Notes under the pieces: generated by a model
The model's input: only the letters and a program-made list of their open reading frames with translations
Told to the model about the DNA's origin: nothing
Databases searched by the model: none
In this document: piece by piece, positions 33,336-41,767 of the stretch
Layout: each line of letters opens with the position of its first letter
How positions within the stretch are numbered: position 1 is the first letter of the stretch
Program-made: the position numbers and the translations under genes
From: Levilactobacillus mulengensis
GTDB taxonomy: Bacteria; Bacillota; Bacilli; Lactobacillales; Lactobacillaceae
NCBI RefSeq assembly: GCF_003946045.1
Contig: NZ_RHNW01000005.1
Location: forward strand, 124,001 to 188,000
Direction of reading: 5' to 3'
Length of the DNA stretch: 64,000 bases

Positions 33336-33674
33336 TTGCCAAGTTTGATAAAATTAAAGCATGAATTTACCCAATCCAGCGATTTTCTCGTGGCATTGGG
33401 TGATCAAAAGCGGCAAACCATTATCATTGCCTTGTTGGACGAAAAAGTGGTTCATCAGGGTCTACAGGTTACTGATTTAGTGGGAGTCACTGGGTTGTCC
33501 CGGCCAGCAGTTTCCCACCATTTAAAAATTTTACGGGACGCAAAATTGGTGGATTATCGCCGTGAAGGGACGAAAAATTTCTACTACCTGACGCACGATA
33601 CCACTGCCATTGATCAATTGAAGACGCTCTTGGACCACGTAATGGAGATTATGACATGCAACCAACAACTATGA
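33336..33674 (+). CDS. ArsR-family transcriptional repressor
   Basis: 112 aa from TTG 33336, with AGAAGG 9 nt upstream; no in-frame ATG lies near the start. The winged helix is visible in VTDLVGVTGLSRPAVSHHLKILRDAKLVDYRREGTKNFYYL. It lacks the CxC metal motif, so it is a non-metal-sensing member. It overlaps the DJ-1/PfpI gene by 19 nt and is divergent from the oxidoreductase gene. A three-gene stress-response unit is inferred. Confidence 0.9.
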   Translation: MPSLIKLKHEFTQSSDFLVALGDQKRQTIIIALLDEKVVHQGLQVTDLVGVTGLSRPAVSHHLKILRDAKLVDYRREGTKNFYYLTHDTTAIDQLKTLLDHVMEIMTCNQQL

Positions 33675-34354
33675 AGAAAATTCTAATCGTTGTAACGAAT
33701 ACGTTACACTACGGCCAAACGGATGATCCAACCGGCTTGTGGCTAGGTGAGGCAACCGAGTTTGCCCAGATTTTGGAGCAGGCTGGTTATGTGGTCGACT
33801 ACGTGAGTCCGCGTGGTGGGTTTGTCCCGTTGGATCCGCGGAGTATGAAATATACCGACGCCGAAATCATGGAAATGTACGCCACACCTGACTTTCAGCG
33901 CAAAGCACTCACGACGTCGCTGGCACCAGAACAGATTGATCCGGCGGACTATGCAGCTATTTATTATGCCGGCGGTCATGGGGTGATGTGGGACTTCCCC
34001 GACAACCAACCGCTGCAGGACATAGCTGCCAGCATTTACGCCAATGGGGGCTACGTCACGTCCGTTTGTCACGGAATTGCTGGCCTATTGAACATTAAGA
34101 CGGCGGCTGGCGATTATCTGATTGCTGATCATCAAGTGACGGGCTTCACCAAGGCAGAAGAAATTCTGGCTGGCAAGCAGCGCGTTGTGCCATTTTTTAA
34201 TCAGATTGAGGCGGAGAAGCGGGGGGCACATTTCCTGAAACGCCGGGCCTACCGCGAATATGCCGTACAGGATGACCGGCTGATCACTGGACAAAATCCG
34301 TTCTCGGCTAAGGCCGTTGGTCGATTGTTAGTGCAGAATTTACAAGCTAAATAA
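33656..34354 (+). CDS. DJ-1/PfpI-family (class I amidotransferase-like) protein
   Basis: 232 aa from ATG 33656 (or ATG 33671, giving MKKILIVVT). It has the DJ-1/PfpI fold signature: IYYAGGHGVMWDF and the nucleophile elbow SVCHGIAGL with Cys (about residue 141) followed by His. EATEFAQIL holds the Glu used in Hsp31-type members. Such proteins act as chaperone-like or glyoxalase III-type enzymes or amidases. The overlap with arsR indicates co-translation and suggests an electrophile- or carbonyl-stress role (inference). Confidence 0.87.
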   Translation: MQPTTMKKILIVVTNTLHYGQTDDPTGLWLGEATEFAQILEQAGYVVDYVSPRGGFVPLDPRSMKYTDAEIMEMYATPDFQRKALTTSLAPEQIDPADYAAIYYAGGHGVMWDFPDNQPLQDIAASIYANGGYVTSVCHGIAGLLNIKTAAGDYLIADHQVTGFTKAEEILAGKQRVVPFFNQIEAEKRGAHFLKRRAYREYAVQDDRLITGQNPFSAKAVGRLLVQNLQAK

Positions 34355-34396
34355 AAGCACCTGTTACTCTGAAAAAATGGGTAACAGGTGTTTTTT
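34353..34396. terminator. Terminator of the arsR operon
   Basis: AAAAGCACCTGTTAC / GTAACAGGTGTTTTTT, clear stem and T tract; the A tract on the left could also serve the minus strand. Confidence 0.88.
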
Positions 34397-34757
34397 ACAG
34401 TGCCCCCAAATCCTTTGGCTGCGTCCTATTTGCCACCAGTCGGTTGAACGCAGCGTGGAGGACTGGGTCGACGTGGTTGGTGCCGGGGAGGTAGTGAATG
34501 CTCTCGGTACCGGTCTGAAGCGCCGTTTTGTAATACCACTTTTTCCAGCGCAAAAAGTCGAGGGGATGTTGGGGTCGCGCCATTTTGGCTTCCAACTGAG
34601 CCTCGTGCTCTGCCAGAAAATCATAGCGGTCGTGTAACGTGCTGTCGCCAGTCATGCCCAGATCGATGAAGTGGCCAGTCTGTTTAACGGCGACGCCGGC
34701 TTCCTTGAGGCAGACGATGCCCTCCAGAAAATTAAAATCGTTATCTTTAAACCGGCG
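34395..34757 (-). pseudogene. MerR-family regulator, 5' truncated remnant
   Basis: The minus strand encodes only the latter part of a MerR regulator. RRFKDNDFNFLEGIVCLKEAG (end of the DNA-binding domain) begins at 34757, then HFIDLGMTGDSTLHDRYDFL and DFLRWKKWYY coiled-coil and effector segments, ending at 34395. The entire helix-turn-helix is missing. The frame upstream of 34757 (to 34877) is the antisense of the neighbouring SDR remnant and is not MerR sequence. There is no start site at the break. See the facing fragment 34758-35045. Confidence 0.7.
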
Positions 34758-34761
34758 CCGG
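34752..34761. repeat. Deletion junction at a 10-bp palindrome
   Basis: CCGGCGCCGG is a perfect palindrome located exactly where the MerR remnant and the SDR remnant meet. Confidence 0.5.
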
Positions 34762-35045
34762 CCAGCAAGTTCGGTGTCCACGGCCTGTCCGAAACGATTC
34801 GCCAGGAAGTCGCCGGCGATAACGTCCGGATTTCGTTGGTAGCCCCCGGTGCCGGGGAGACAGAACTGTTGACTCACGTGACCGATGCTGCGGCGTTAAA
34901 GGATTACGAAGCCTGGAAGCAGACCATGGGTGGCTTGACGTTGGATGCCAAATACGTGGCGCAGACCGTGAAGTTCATCTACGATATGCCGCAAGCGGTT
35001 AACATCCGTGAAATTGATTTGGCAGCGACCCGCCAAGATAGCTAA
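34758..35045 (+). pseudogene. SDR oxidoreductase, C-terminal fragment
   Basis: The plus strand encodes only the C-terminal half of an SDR: ASKFGVHGLSETIRQEV (the Lys of YxxxK, with the Tyr lost), VRISLVAPGAGETEL and VKFIYDMPQAVNIREI. The Rossmann half is missing. It lies back to back with a MerR remnant on the other strand, and both lack their 5' parts, as if one deletion removed the shared promoter region and both starts of a divergent merR-SDR pair like that at 8780-9940. Confidence 0.72.
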
Positions 35046-35061
35046 TGTTCCACGTGAAACA
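35046..35061. promoter_or_regulatory. parS site (one mismatch)
   Basis: TGTTCCACGTGAAACA, directly after the stop codon of the SDR fragment. Confidence 0.75.
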
Positions 35062-35075
35062 CGATGATTAATGAG

Positions 35076-35115
35076 CGCTCGACCACACGGCTTTTGCTTG
35101 TGGTCGGGCGTTTTT
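35076..35115 (+). terminator. Terminator
   Basis: CGCTCGACCACA / TGTGGTCGGGCG hairpin followed by TTTTT. Confidence 0.8.
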
Positions 35116-35170
35116 GTCGGGCAAGGGAATATGGTATGATAGCGGTATCAAATCTGAAAGGATGACCCTG

Positions 35171-35788
35171 ATGACTAACCGTGACAAGATGCATACTGGT
35201 GACCTGTACCTGCCAGACGACCCCGCCATTGAAGTGGAACAGAAGCGCTACCTTGACCGGCTCTATGACTACAATCATACCCGGCCGAGCGAGCCAGCGA
35301 AGCAGCAACAGATTCTCCATGAGCTGTTTGCCGACCTGGGGGAAAATTGCTACGTGGAACCGCCATTTCACGCCAACTTTGGTGGGCATCACGTTCATTT
35401 TGGCGCCAACGTCTACGCCAATTTCAACCTGACCATGGTCGATGACACCCACATCTACGTCGGCGACCACACCATGATTGGGCCCAACGTGACGCTGGCC
35501 ACGGCCGGCCATCCCATCAACGCCGAGCTACGTTCCCGGAACTATCAGTACAACATGCCGATTCACATTGGCCGCAACTGTTGGCTGGGCGCCGGGGTCA
35601 TCGTGCTCCCGGGCATCACGATTGGCGATAACGTGGTCGTGGGGGCGGGGAGCATCGTCACCAAGGACTTGCCGGACAACGTGGTAGCGGTGGGCAACCC
35701 GTGCCACGTGCTCCGGCCAGTCAGTGCGCATGACCATGAGTTTTACTTTAAGGACCGGCGAATCAATCCGGCATTATTTGAAAAATAG
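35171..35788 (+). CDS. Maltose/galactoside O-acetyltransferase-like LbH enzyme
   Basis: 205 aa, start ATG 35171 with AAAGGA 8 nt upstream. It begins with the Mac domain ([18 protein letters not shown]) and continues with left-handed beta-helix hexapeptide repeats ([43 protein letters not shown]). The catalytic His is in ATAGHPI (about residue 117). It transfers acetyl from acetyl-CoA to a sugar hydroxyl. A TATGAT-like -10 at about 35135 and the preceding terminator show that it is a single transcription unit. Confidence 0.93.
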   Translation: MTNRDKMHTGDLYLPDDPAIEVEQKRYLDRLYDYNHTRPSEPAKQQQILHELFADLGENCYVEPPFHANFGGHHVHFGANVYANFNLTMVDDTHIYVGDHTMIGPNVTLATAGHPINAELRSRNYQYNMPIHIGRNCWLGAGVIVLPGITIGDNVVVGAGSIVTKDLPDNVVAVGNPCHVLRPVSAHDHEFYFKDRRINPALFEK

Positions 35789-35792
35789 ACAT

Positions 35793-35831
35793 GACGTCAG
35801 CTTCAGGCGAGTGCCGGAGCTGGCGTTTTTT
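35793..35831 (+). terminator. Terminator of the acetyltransferase gene
   Basis: GACGTCAGCT...AGCTGGCG hairpin with an inner GGC/GCC stem, then TTTTTT. Confidence 0.8.
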
Positions 35832-35926
35832 AATGAAATGCAGGTAATTTTTTCAAACGACATCATGTGTCATGCCAGAGGTGTACGCTAATCCTGTAAC
35901 GATTACATAAACTGGAGGAGAGAAAA

Positions 35927-36424
35927 ATGAAATTAACCCAAGCACTAGCCCTCATCACGGTCACCACTGGATTGGGAATCGCCGGAGTCGTCACGTTGCC
36001 CGGCAATACCACGCAGGCAGCGGCTAAGTCGACCCTGAAGACCTTTCCCAAGGCCTTTCGGCATAACTGGTATACGTCAGCAGGAAAGCGTGGTAATGCC
36101 ATGAAAATCAAGGCTAAAAAGGTGGCTATGCGCTATGACACTAATACAAGCTTTGCTCATTTCACATTGCACGCGCACAAGCTGCCATTCCCCAATAACA
36201 AGAATAAATACAACGGCTTATGGATCTACGCCAAAAAGCAGCACGGTACGATTCACATTGGGTTGTGGAATAAGAGTGTGACACTGCCATTAGAAGGTAG
36301 CTACCGGGTTAGAAACAAGACTTACAGGAACCGGAAGATTAAAGTGCTTCAAGAAGTTTCTGGCGGACACGTTGACAGCACGTACTACACCACGAAGAAA
36401 CTAGCAGCTCACTTTAACAAGTAA
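35927..36424 (+). CDS. Small secreted protein, PKxLRGTW family (member 4)
   Basis: 165 aa, with GGAGGAG upstream. The signal peptide ends near QAAA. The mature region has LKTFPKAFRHNWYTSAG (Arg-His-Asn variant of the motif), then FTLHAHKLPFPNNK, LWNKSVTLPLEGSYR, IKVLQEVSGG and TKKLAAHFNK. These segments recur in the same order in the protein at 49550-50068 (GFPLHAHKLPFTGTK, PWNRNVTLPLAGYYR, VTVVQEVS, TKKLARQF), so the two are close paralogs although 13 kb apart. Function unknown. Confidence 0.82.
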   Translation: MKLTQALALITVTTGLGIAGVVTLPGNTTQAAAKSTLKTFPKAFRHNWYTSAGKRGNAMKIKAKKVAMRYDTNTSFAHFTLHAHKLPFPNNKNKYNGLWIYAKKQHGTIHIGLWNKSVTLPLEGSYRVRNKTYRNRKIKVLQEVSGGHVDSTYYTTKKLAAHFNK

Positions 36425-36434
36425 TGGTCGAATC

Positions 36435-36486
36435 AAAAACTAGGGATAACGTTGTTCAGCAAGGACGGCGTTATCCCTAGTTTTTT
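36435..36486 (+). terminator. Terminator of the 35927 gene
   Basis: AAAAACTAGGGATAACG / CGTTATCCCTAGTTTTTT hairpin. Confidence 0.9.
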
Positions 36487-36560
36487 AGGCATCACCAGTG
36501 ATAATAACCAAGAAGAACCCAACACAGACGGCCGGTCATCGTCATTTTAGAAACTTCCCC

Positions 36561-36591
36561 TTGACTGTAACGTTACGGGACAGTTTACAAT
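36561..36591 (+). promoter_or_regulatory. MerR-type promoter/operator (copy B)
   Basis: TTGACT (36561-36566), palindrome GTAACGTTAC (36567-36576) and TACAAT (36586-36591), with a 19-bp spacer. The first 18 bases are identical to copy A upstream of the SnoaL-like gene. Confidence 0.82.
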
Positions 36592-36641
36592 GAAAACATA
36601 CCGAATTAGAGCAACGAAAAATGCGGAAGAAGGAATTTGAC

Positions 36642-38069
36642 ATGTCACATCCTAACTCAAAAAACGATAACGTTCAGGAATGGCTTGGCGTCCCCTATGG
36701 TACGGCCGACCGGTTCCAAAAGGCCCAACTGGTGCCATTTGACCCCAACCATGACTATAGCCAAAGCGGCCCAGTGTCACTGCAGTTAACGGATCCGGCC
36801 TTTTTAAATGCCGACAAGGGTGAAAGTGAAGATTGCTTAAACCTGAATATCTGGGCGCCAGATAATGTGCAAGAAAAACTGCCAGTCGTGGTTTATATCC
36901 ATGGTGGGGGCTGGACGTACGGTGCTAACTCCCAGGACACGTCAGATGTATCGGGCCTAGTTGCTAGTGGCAAGGTGATTGGCGTTTCCATTAATTACCG
37001 CCTGGGACCCCTTGGCTGGCTCGAGCTGTCCCAATATGGTGGGAAATTTAAGGACGCCAGTAACCTAGGCTTGCAAGACATCGTCCTCGCCCTAAAGTGG
37101 ATTCAACAATACATTGGGGACTTTGGTGGTGACGCCAGCCAGGTAACGCTTACGGGTCATAGTGCCGGCTCATTTTCACTGTTGACGCTCTTAGCGGTCC
37201 CTGAGGCAGACGGCTTGTACAAGAGATTAGCCGCATTTTCTGGTTATGCCGCCCGTTATATTCCAGCTTGGTGGGCGGAAGAATTGGCGGATAAGGTGTT
37301 AAAAACGTTAAAGCTAACGTCACCAGAACAACTATTAACGGTTGAGCCTAAATCCTTGATGAATGCTGTTAATCAAGTCTTACCAACGGACGTTTTGAAA
37401 CGCGGTAATTTAAATACCCTGTCAATCGGTATCGTCGATGATGAATTTTTACCAAATGGCGTGTTAAAAGCACACCCTGCTGATGTAATTAAAAGTGGGG
37501 AGCATAAGGATGTTGATCTAATCCTCACGTCGACCACGGCCGAAGCAAGTTGGTATGCCGCTAACATGCCAGACAATGTCGACCCCAAAACGATTGAGGC
37601 CGTCATTGATGAAATGGTTTACGATTGCCACATTCCACGCAAACAAGCTGAGGCCATCGCCTTACATTGCGGTGCCGGCAAAGCGTCACCCCTTAAGGTT
37701 CGGACCCGCTTCTTTACGGATTATAATTTCACCTTACCGGCTATTCGGGAAGCTCACGATCATGCGCAAGCAGGTGGGAGCGTTTATCAATTAAGTGTGG
37801 GGCCGGCCGAAGGGTCACCCGCTTATCATGGGACTGATATGTATGGCATCGTCGGCCAAGCTGCCCCTGATGCTAGTCAGGAACAACTTGATCGTGATAA
37901 TTTTATTAGTCAAACGTTACTCGACTTTGCGACTGACCAGCCTGAAAAGCTATGGTCACCGGTGAAGGCAGACCAATTAAATATCAAAGATATTGGTCAG
38001 CGACCTTATCAAGGTAACGAACATGCTCAAACCGTGCTACAGCTGTTTAAAGGCATTGCGCGGCCATAA
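36642..38069 (+). CDS. Type-B carboxylesterase
   Basis: 475 aa alpha/beta hydrolase, start ATG 36642 with AGAAGGAA; the in-frame ATG at 36621 lacks a site. It has the type-B features: ESEDCLNLNIW (about residues 65-75), oxyanion hole HGGGW (about 93), nucleophile GHSAGS (about 178) and Glu and His later (AYHGTDM). It hydrolyses small esters; the exact substrate is unknown. The promoter is of the MerR type, so expression probably responds to an aldehyde or similar small molecule. An MFS gene follows after a short hairpin. Confidence 0.93.
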   Translation: MSHPNSKNDNVQEWLGVPYGTADRFQKAQLVPFDPNHDYSQSGPVSLQLTDPAFLNADKGESEDCLNLNIWAPDNVQEKLPVVVYIHGGGWTYGANSQDTSDVSGLVASGKVIGVSINYRLGPLGWLELSQYGGKFKDASNLGLQDIVLALKWIQQYIGDFGGDASQVTLTGHSAGSFSLLTLLAVPEADGLYKRLAAFSGYAARYIPAWWAEELADKVLKTLKLTSPEQLLTVEPKSLMNAVNQVLPTDVLKRGNLNTLSIGIVDDEFLPNGVLKAHPADVIKSGEHKDVDLILTSTTAEASWYAANMPDNVDPKTIEAVIDEMVYDCHIPRKQAEAIALHCGAGKASPLKVRTRFFTDYNFTLPAIREAHDHAQAGGSVYQLSVGPAEGSPAYHGTDMYGIVGQAAPDASQEQLDRDNFISQTLLDFATDQPEKLWSPVKADQLNIKDIGQRPYQGNEHAQTVLQLFKGIARP

Positions 38070-38079
38070 GTGTGCGTTA

Positions 38080-38107
38080 AAAAGGCGGTTAAAAATCGCC
38101 TTTTTTG
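38080..38107 (+). terminator. Hairpin with T run between esterase and MFS genes
   Basis: AAAAAGGCG / CGCCTTTTTT, 11 nt after the esterase stop. It would reduce read-through into the MFS gene. Confidence 0.75.
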
Positions 38108-38144
38108 TTTGGCTGAATGGGATTTCAACAGAGAGGATCAGATT

Positions 38145-39311
38145 TTGACCAAGAAATTTTCGTTTTTTTCCAGAGACATTATTTGCGTCATGTTAGCAAC
38201 CTTCTTTTATCAATTCAGTATTCAGGCAGTTAATCCACTAATGAATGGGCACGCGCGTAATTTAGGGATTAATAGTGCCTTTGCCGGTATCATTGTGGGG
38301 GTTATGAGTCTCACGTCAATGGTATTAAGACCCTTTGCGGGAAACCTAACCGATCGCATTTCTAAATACCGGCTAGCCCTAATTGGGGGGAGTTTGTGTG
38401 CGGTCAGTGATTTTGGCTACCTGTTTGCTGCCAACGTCTCTTGGCTATTAACCTTTAGAATCGTCAATGGTGTCGGCTTCGTCCTGTGTACCATTTGCCT
38501 AGCGACTTGGATGGCCTTCTTAGTGCCACGCGAACATCTGGGCGCAGCGATGGGGTATTACGGTCTATTAAACGCGTTGGCCATGGCGATTGCACCGGCC
38601 CTAGCCATCAGCCTCTATCAACTGCTCGGCTATCAATTCATTCTCAACCTGGCCGCCGTGAGTGCCGTGGCGATGGTCGTTGCCATCCAATTCATTGATA
38701 ATCGTGCCAAACCAATCGTTGACGCAAAAGATCACCATTTCAAAATTATTCAACGAGATGCTTTGCCAGTGGCCATTATTTTTTCGCTACTGTCGATTCC
38801 CTACTTCGTTACCCAAGCGGATATTGTCATGTACGTCCAAGAACGCCATTTGAACGTTACCGTGAGCCTGTTCTTCTTGTGCTACTCACTGGCATTGATT
38901 GTGATTCGGATGCTACTGAAAAATTATTTCGATACGATTTCATTTGGCGTTTGGTTTTCCATCTGTATCATGGCCACAATCGGGTATATCATCCTACTTA
39001 CCATCATGCAAAATAACTTTGAGATGATTGTGGCAGCCGGCTTAATGGCAGTCGGGTTTGGGGTGATGGTGTCGGTTTCCCAGTCAACGTCGCTCTTGTT
39101 AGCGCCCATAGAAGAGCAGGGGCTGGCAAACGCGACTTACTATTTGGGCAGCGACGTTGGGATGTCCCTTGGCCCCATCATTGGGGGAATTCTCCCAACC
39201 GTTTTCCCACTTAAATTCTTTTACCCAGTGATGTTGGTGATTGTTCCGTTAACGGCCATTCCTTATCTGTGTAATCGGGGTAAACTTAATTCGGCCGTGC
39301 AGTATAATTAA
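38145..39311 (+). CDS. Major facilitator superfamily transporter
   Basis: 388 aa if started at TTG 38145, preceded by GAGAGGATC; a frame open from 38070 overlaps the terminator hairpin and lacks a site. About twelve hydrophobic segments are visible, with the MFS motif GNLTDRISKYRLAL after segment 2. It resembles small drug/metabolite efflux or sugar MFS proteins. It may export the product of the upstream esterase (inference from position only). Confidence 0.82.
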   Translation: MTKKFSFFSRDIICVMLATFFYQFSIQAVNPLMNGHARNLGINSAFAGIIVGVMSLTSMVLRPFAGNLTDRISKYRLALIGGSLCAVSDFGYLFAANVSWLLTFRIVNGVGFVLCTICLATWMAFLVPREHLGAAMGYYGLLNALAMAIAPALAISLYQLLGYQFILNLAAVSAVAMVVAIQFIDNRAKPIVDAKDHHFKIIQRDALPVAIIFSLLSIPYFVTQADIVMYVQERHLNVTVSLFFLCYSLALIVIRMLLKNYFDTISFGVWFSICIMATIGYIILLTIMQNNFEMIVAAGLMAVGFGVMVSVSQSTSLLLAPIEEQGLANATYYLGSDVGMSLGPIIGGILPTVFPLKFFYPVMLVIVPLTAIPYLCNRGKLNSAVQYN

Positions 39312-39333
39312 CGTGACTTTGATTTGAAATGTT

Positions 39334-39386
39334 AAAAAGGTCCGCTACTAGCTAGAGTTAGCCTCTAGTAGTAACGGATCTTTTTT
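39334..39386. terminator. Bidirectional terminator
   Basis: AAAAGGTCCGCTACTAG / CTAGTAGTAACGGATCTTTT long hairpin between convergent genes. Confidence 0.82.
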
Positions 39387-39410
39387 AGTTTGATGCAGTA
39401 TAGTTGTGAT

Positions 39411-40778
39411 TTAGCTCCGCCAGTAGCCATTCTCCTGTTCCACGGCCATTTGTCCCGCCAAGTTTAGGTAGTTGAACGGCTCGTTGAAATTAGGCGAGAA
39501 CAGCATGTCCAGCAAGGCTAGTTGATCGATGGTCCCGCCATTTTGAATCAGCGCGGACACCGTGTTGGCTGCCTGGGAAACGTCGTGCTTGCAGAGAAGT
39601 TGAGCGCCCAGAATTTTCCGGTTATTGCGGTCGTACAGCAGTTCCACCGTGATGGGGTGGGAGTCCGGCATGAAGTCTGGCCGGTAGGTGCCGGTGTACT
39701 CGACGTGGCCGACGTTCAGTTCCGCCGCGTGCGCTTGTGCCAGGGTCAGCCCGGTGCAGGCCATGGTGTTATCGAAAATCTGCATGCCCGTGGTGACCTG
39801 GGTGCCGAGTGTCCGTAAACGCCGGTCGCCGACGTTGATGCCGGCGACGGTACCTTGTCGGACGGCGCTGGAAACCAGTGGGGCGTAAGTGACGCCGGTC
39901 GACGGATTATTGCGACTGAGCACCGCATCGCCGGCCGCAAAAATATCGGGGTCGGAGGTCTGCAGGTAGTCGTCGACCAAAATTGCGCCGTTCTTAGCCA
40001 TTTTAACTTGGCCGGCCAACAGCTCCGTTTGGGGAATCATGCCGGCGCTAATGGCAGCCATGTCAACGTGGTAGCTGTCGTGATTGGTTTCAATCAATAG
40101 CTGATTATTTTCGGCATCTTGAAAAGAGGTGACGACCGTATTTGTTAAGATGCGGACGCCCTTGGCCGTTAAGAGCGCAGTGATTTTGTCCGCGATGGCT
40201 GGTTCAACGTAAGTGTTGAGCAAGTGCGCTGGTTTCTGGATCAGCAGGACTTGGTAACCAGCGGTCGCGTAGCCTTCGGCGAGTTCAACGCCGACGTAGC
40301 CCGCGCCAACGATGGCGACGCTCTGCTGACCGGCGGCGTAGGTGCACAGGTCGTGGGCCTCGTCGTAGGTCTTGCACAGCAGGACTTTGGGATTCTCCAC
40401 GCCGGAAATGGCGGGGATGGCTGTGACGGAGCCGGTGGCCATGATGAGCTTGTCATAGGTGTCACGTTCGATTTTTTTGGTAATTAAATCCTGGACTAAC
40501 AAACAGTGGGTCTTTGCGTTGATGCGAATGACATCGTGGTTGGTGGCCATGTTCACGCCTTGCTTGATGAAGTCTGCGGGTTCGGCGTAACGGGCGTCGG
40601 CAAGGGCTTCCACGGTGCCCTCAATATGTAAATACGTGGCACAGGACAGGTACGAAATCGCGTTTTGCCGTTCATAAACGGTGATTTCAGCGTCGGGATA
40701 ATAAGTTAAAATTTGTTTGACCGCAGCAATACCTGCGTGGGTACAGCCGATGACGACGACTTTCATAAGATTAATCAT
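39411..40778 (-). CDS. FAD/NADH-dependent oxidase or CoA-disulfide reductase family flavoprotein
   Basis: 455 aa pyridine nucleotide-disulfide oxidoreductase of the Nox/CoADR type. It has an N-terminal FAD motif with GCTHAG (His in the THAG typical of water-forming NADH oxidase), the redox Cys in ISYLSCATYL (about residue 46), the NAD-binding motif VAIVGAGYVGVELAEGYA (about 160-177), and the second FAD motif DIFAAGDAV. The single Cys suggests a sulfenic acid intermediate, as in NADH oxidase. The start is ATG 40778 or ATG 40766; no strong ribosome-binding site decides. It would reduce oxygen to water or peroxides and regenerate NAD+. Confidence 0.88.
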   Translation of the reverse strand: MINLMKVVVIGCTHAGIAAVKQILTYYPDAEITVYERQNAISYLSCATYLHIEGTVEALADARYAEPADFIKQGVNMATNHDVIRINAKTHCLLVQDLITKKIERDTYDKLIMATGSVTAIPAISGVENPKVLLCKTYDEAHDLCTYAAGQQSVAIVGAGYVGVELAEGYATAGYQVLLIQKPAHLLNTYVEPAIADKITALLTAKGVRILTNTVVTSFQDAENNQLLIETNHDSYHVDMAAISAGMIPQTELLAGQVKMAKNGAILVDDYLQTSDPDIFAAGDAVLSRNNPSTGVTYAPLVSSAVRQGTVAGINVGDRRLRTLGTQVTTGMQIFDNTMACTGLTLAQAHAAELNVGHVEYTGTYRPDFMPDSHPITVELLYDRNNRKILGAQLLCKHDVSQAANTVSALIQNGGTIDQLALLDMLFSPNFNEPFNYLNLAGQMAVEQENGYWRS

Positions 40779-40864
40779 TTCTTTCTATTACTAATTGACT
40801 TCATTATAGTATACTGTTCAGTAAGGTAAAGCAATGCAAATTGTTCATGAGGGGGTAGTATTAT

Positions 40865-41560
40865 TTGGAACCAATCTATCGGTATTTTGTGCAACCACAG
40901 ATTAATACGGAAACGAAAACAATTTTTGGTTATGAACTCTTGATGAAGCAATTGACCCCTGACGGTTGGCGTTTACCGGAATCTTTTTCCGCTATCGACC
41001 CACAGATCGTGGCAGACTTGCTCGTGGCAACCACGAAAGTTCTGTCGCCAAAGGTTCGGTATTGTTCAGTAAATGTTAACCGTGAGCAATTAATGACGAC
41101 GTCAATTGCGTCCGCTATCACAAAAAGCCAGGAACAGATTTATCCGACGCGTTTAGTCGTTGAGCTCACCGAAGATGATGGACCACAAAAGTATGCGGTC
41201 CAAGACCTGATTCCCCAGCTGAAAAAATTCATTGATCAGGGGATGGAACTGTCGCTAGATGACGTTGGCACGGGTGATAATTATTTCACAGATATCCAAG
41301 ATTTATTGCCGCTGGCGTCCGAAGTTAAATTTGCGTTACAAAACTTCAATCAAGGTTTCAGCGATCCCCAGATTCAGAAGCAGGTTCATTTCTGGCGCGC
41401 CATAACGGCAGAGTATGGGTTGCGCTTGGTGCTGGAAGGCATCGAGAATCACGAGGACAGCGTGCTGAGCAAGCGGTTAGGTATTCGGCTGAAGCAAGGC
41501 TACTACTTCAGCAAGCCGCGCCTGCTCAAGCTTCCCGGCGACTCATTTGACGCGGGTTAA
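40865..41560 (+). CDS. Stand-alone EAL-domain protein (degenerate)
   Basis: 231 aa, TTG 40865 with GAGGGGG upstream. The whole protein is one EAL domain, the c-di-GMP phosphodiesterase fold. The signature EAL reads ELL (GYELLMK). Later motifs are present: NVN, VELTE, LDDVGTG, LEGIE and QGYYFSKP. The KID segment is altered (EVKFAL), so a metal-site residue may be missing and catalysis is uncertain; it may bind c-di-GMP or act by protein contact. No GGDEF protein is in the window. The structured RNA copy 2 follows 22 nt after the stop codon. Confidence 0.86.
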   Translation: MEPIYRYFVQPQINTETKTIFGYELLMKQLTPDGWRLPESFSAIDPQIVADLLVATTKVLSPKVRYCSVNVNREQLMTTSIASAITKSQEQIYPTRLVVELTEDDGPQKYAVQDLIPQLKKFIDQGMELSLDDVGTGDNYFTDIQDLLPLASEVKFALQNFNQGFSDPQIQKQVHFWRAITAEYGLRLVLEGIENHEDSVLSKRLGIRLKQGYYFSKPRLLKLPGDSFDAG

Positions 41561-41582
41561 ACGAGTTGTTACTTACGCCTCC

Positions 41583-41767
41583 GGGCTGGTGAAAATGGGC
41601 CGTGACGCTGTGGGCGCCCGCCCGAAGCCTGAGGGGCGGTCTTCGGGCTTACTTTGAGCCGAAAAGCGCGTCTCAAAGATAGCAATTACCTAAGCGGGAG
41701 ACCCGCTAAGGTAATTCCCACGGCTGAGCCCATTTTCACCAGCCCTGCGGCTGACACTGATTTAGCC
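41583..41767 (+). ncRNA. Structured RNA candidate, copy 2
   Basis: Closing helix of 18 perfect base pairs (41583-41600 with 41728-41745), then hairpins 41620-41648 (GCCCGAAG/CTTCGGGC), 41652-41678 (CTTTGAG/CTCAAAG) and 41684-41716 (AATTACCT/AGGTAATT with an inner GCGGG/CCCGC), and terminal hairpin 41749-41767. The loops near the closing helix are identical to copy 1 at 917-1104. A further hairpin is at 41782-41807 (TCACCTAAG/CTTAGGTGA). The rest of the gap to 42175 is AT-rich without a gene. Confidence 0.72.

Noticed and set aside
34395-34877. Complete 160-aa protein on the minus strand
   Set aside because: Only residues after about 40 resemble MerR; the rest is antisense to the SDR fragment.
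34671-35045. Complete 124-aa protein on the plus strand
   Set aside because: The first ~30 residues are antisense to the MerR remnant; only the last part is SDR.
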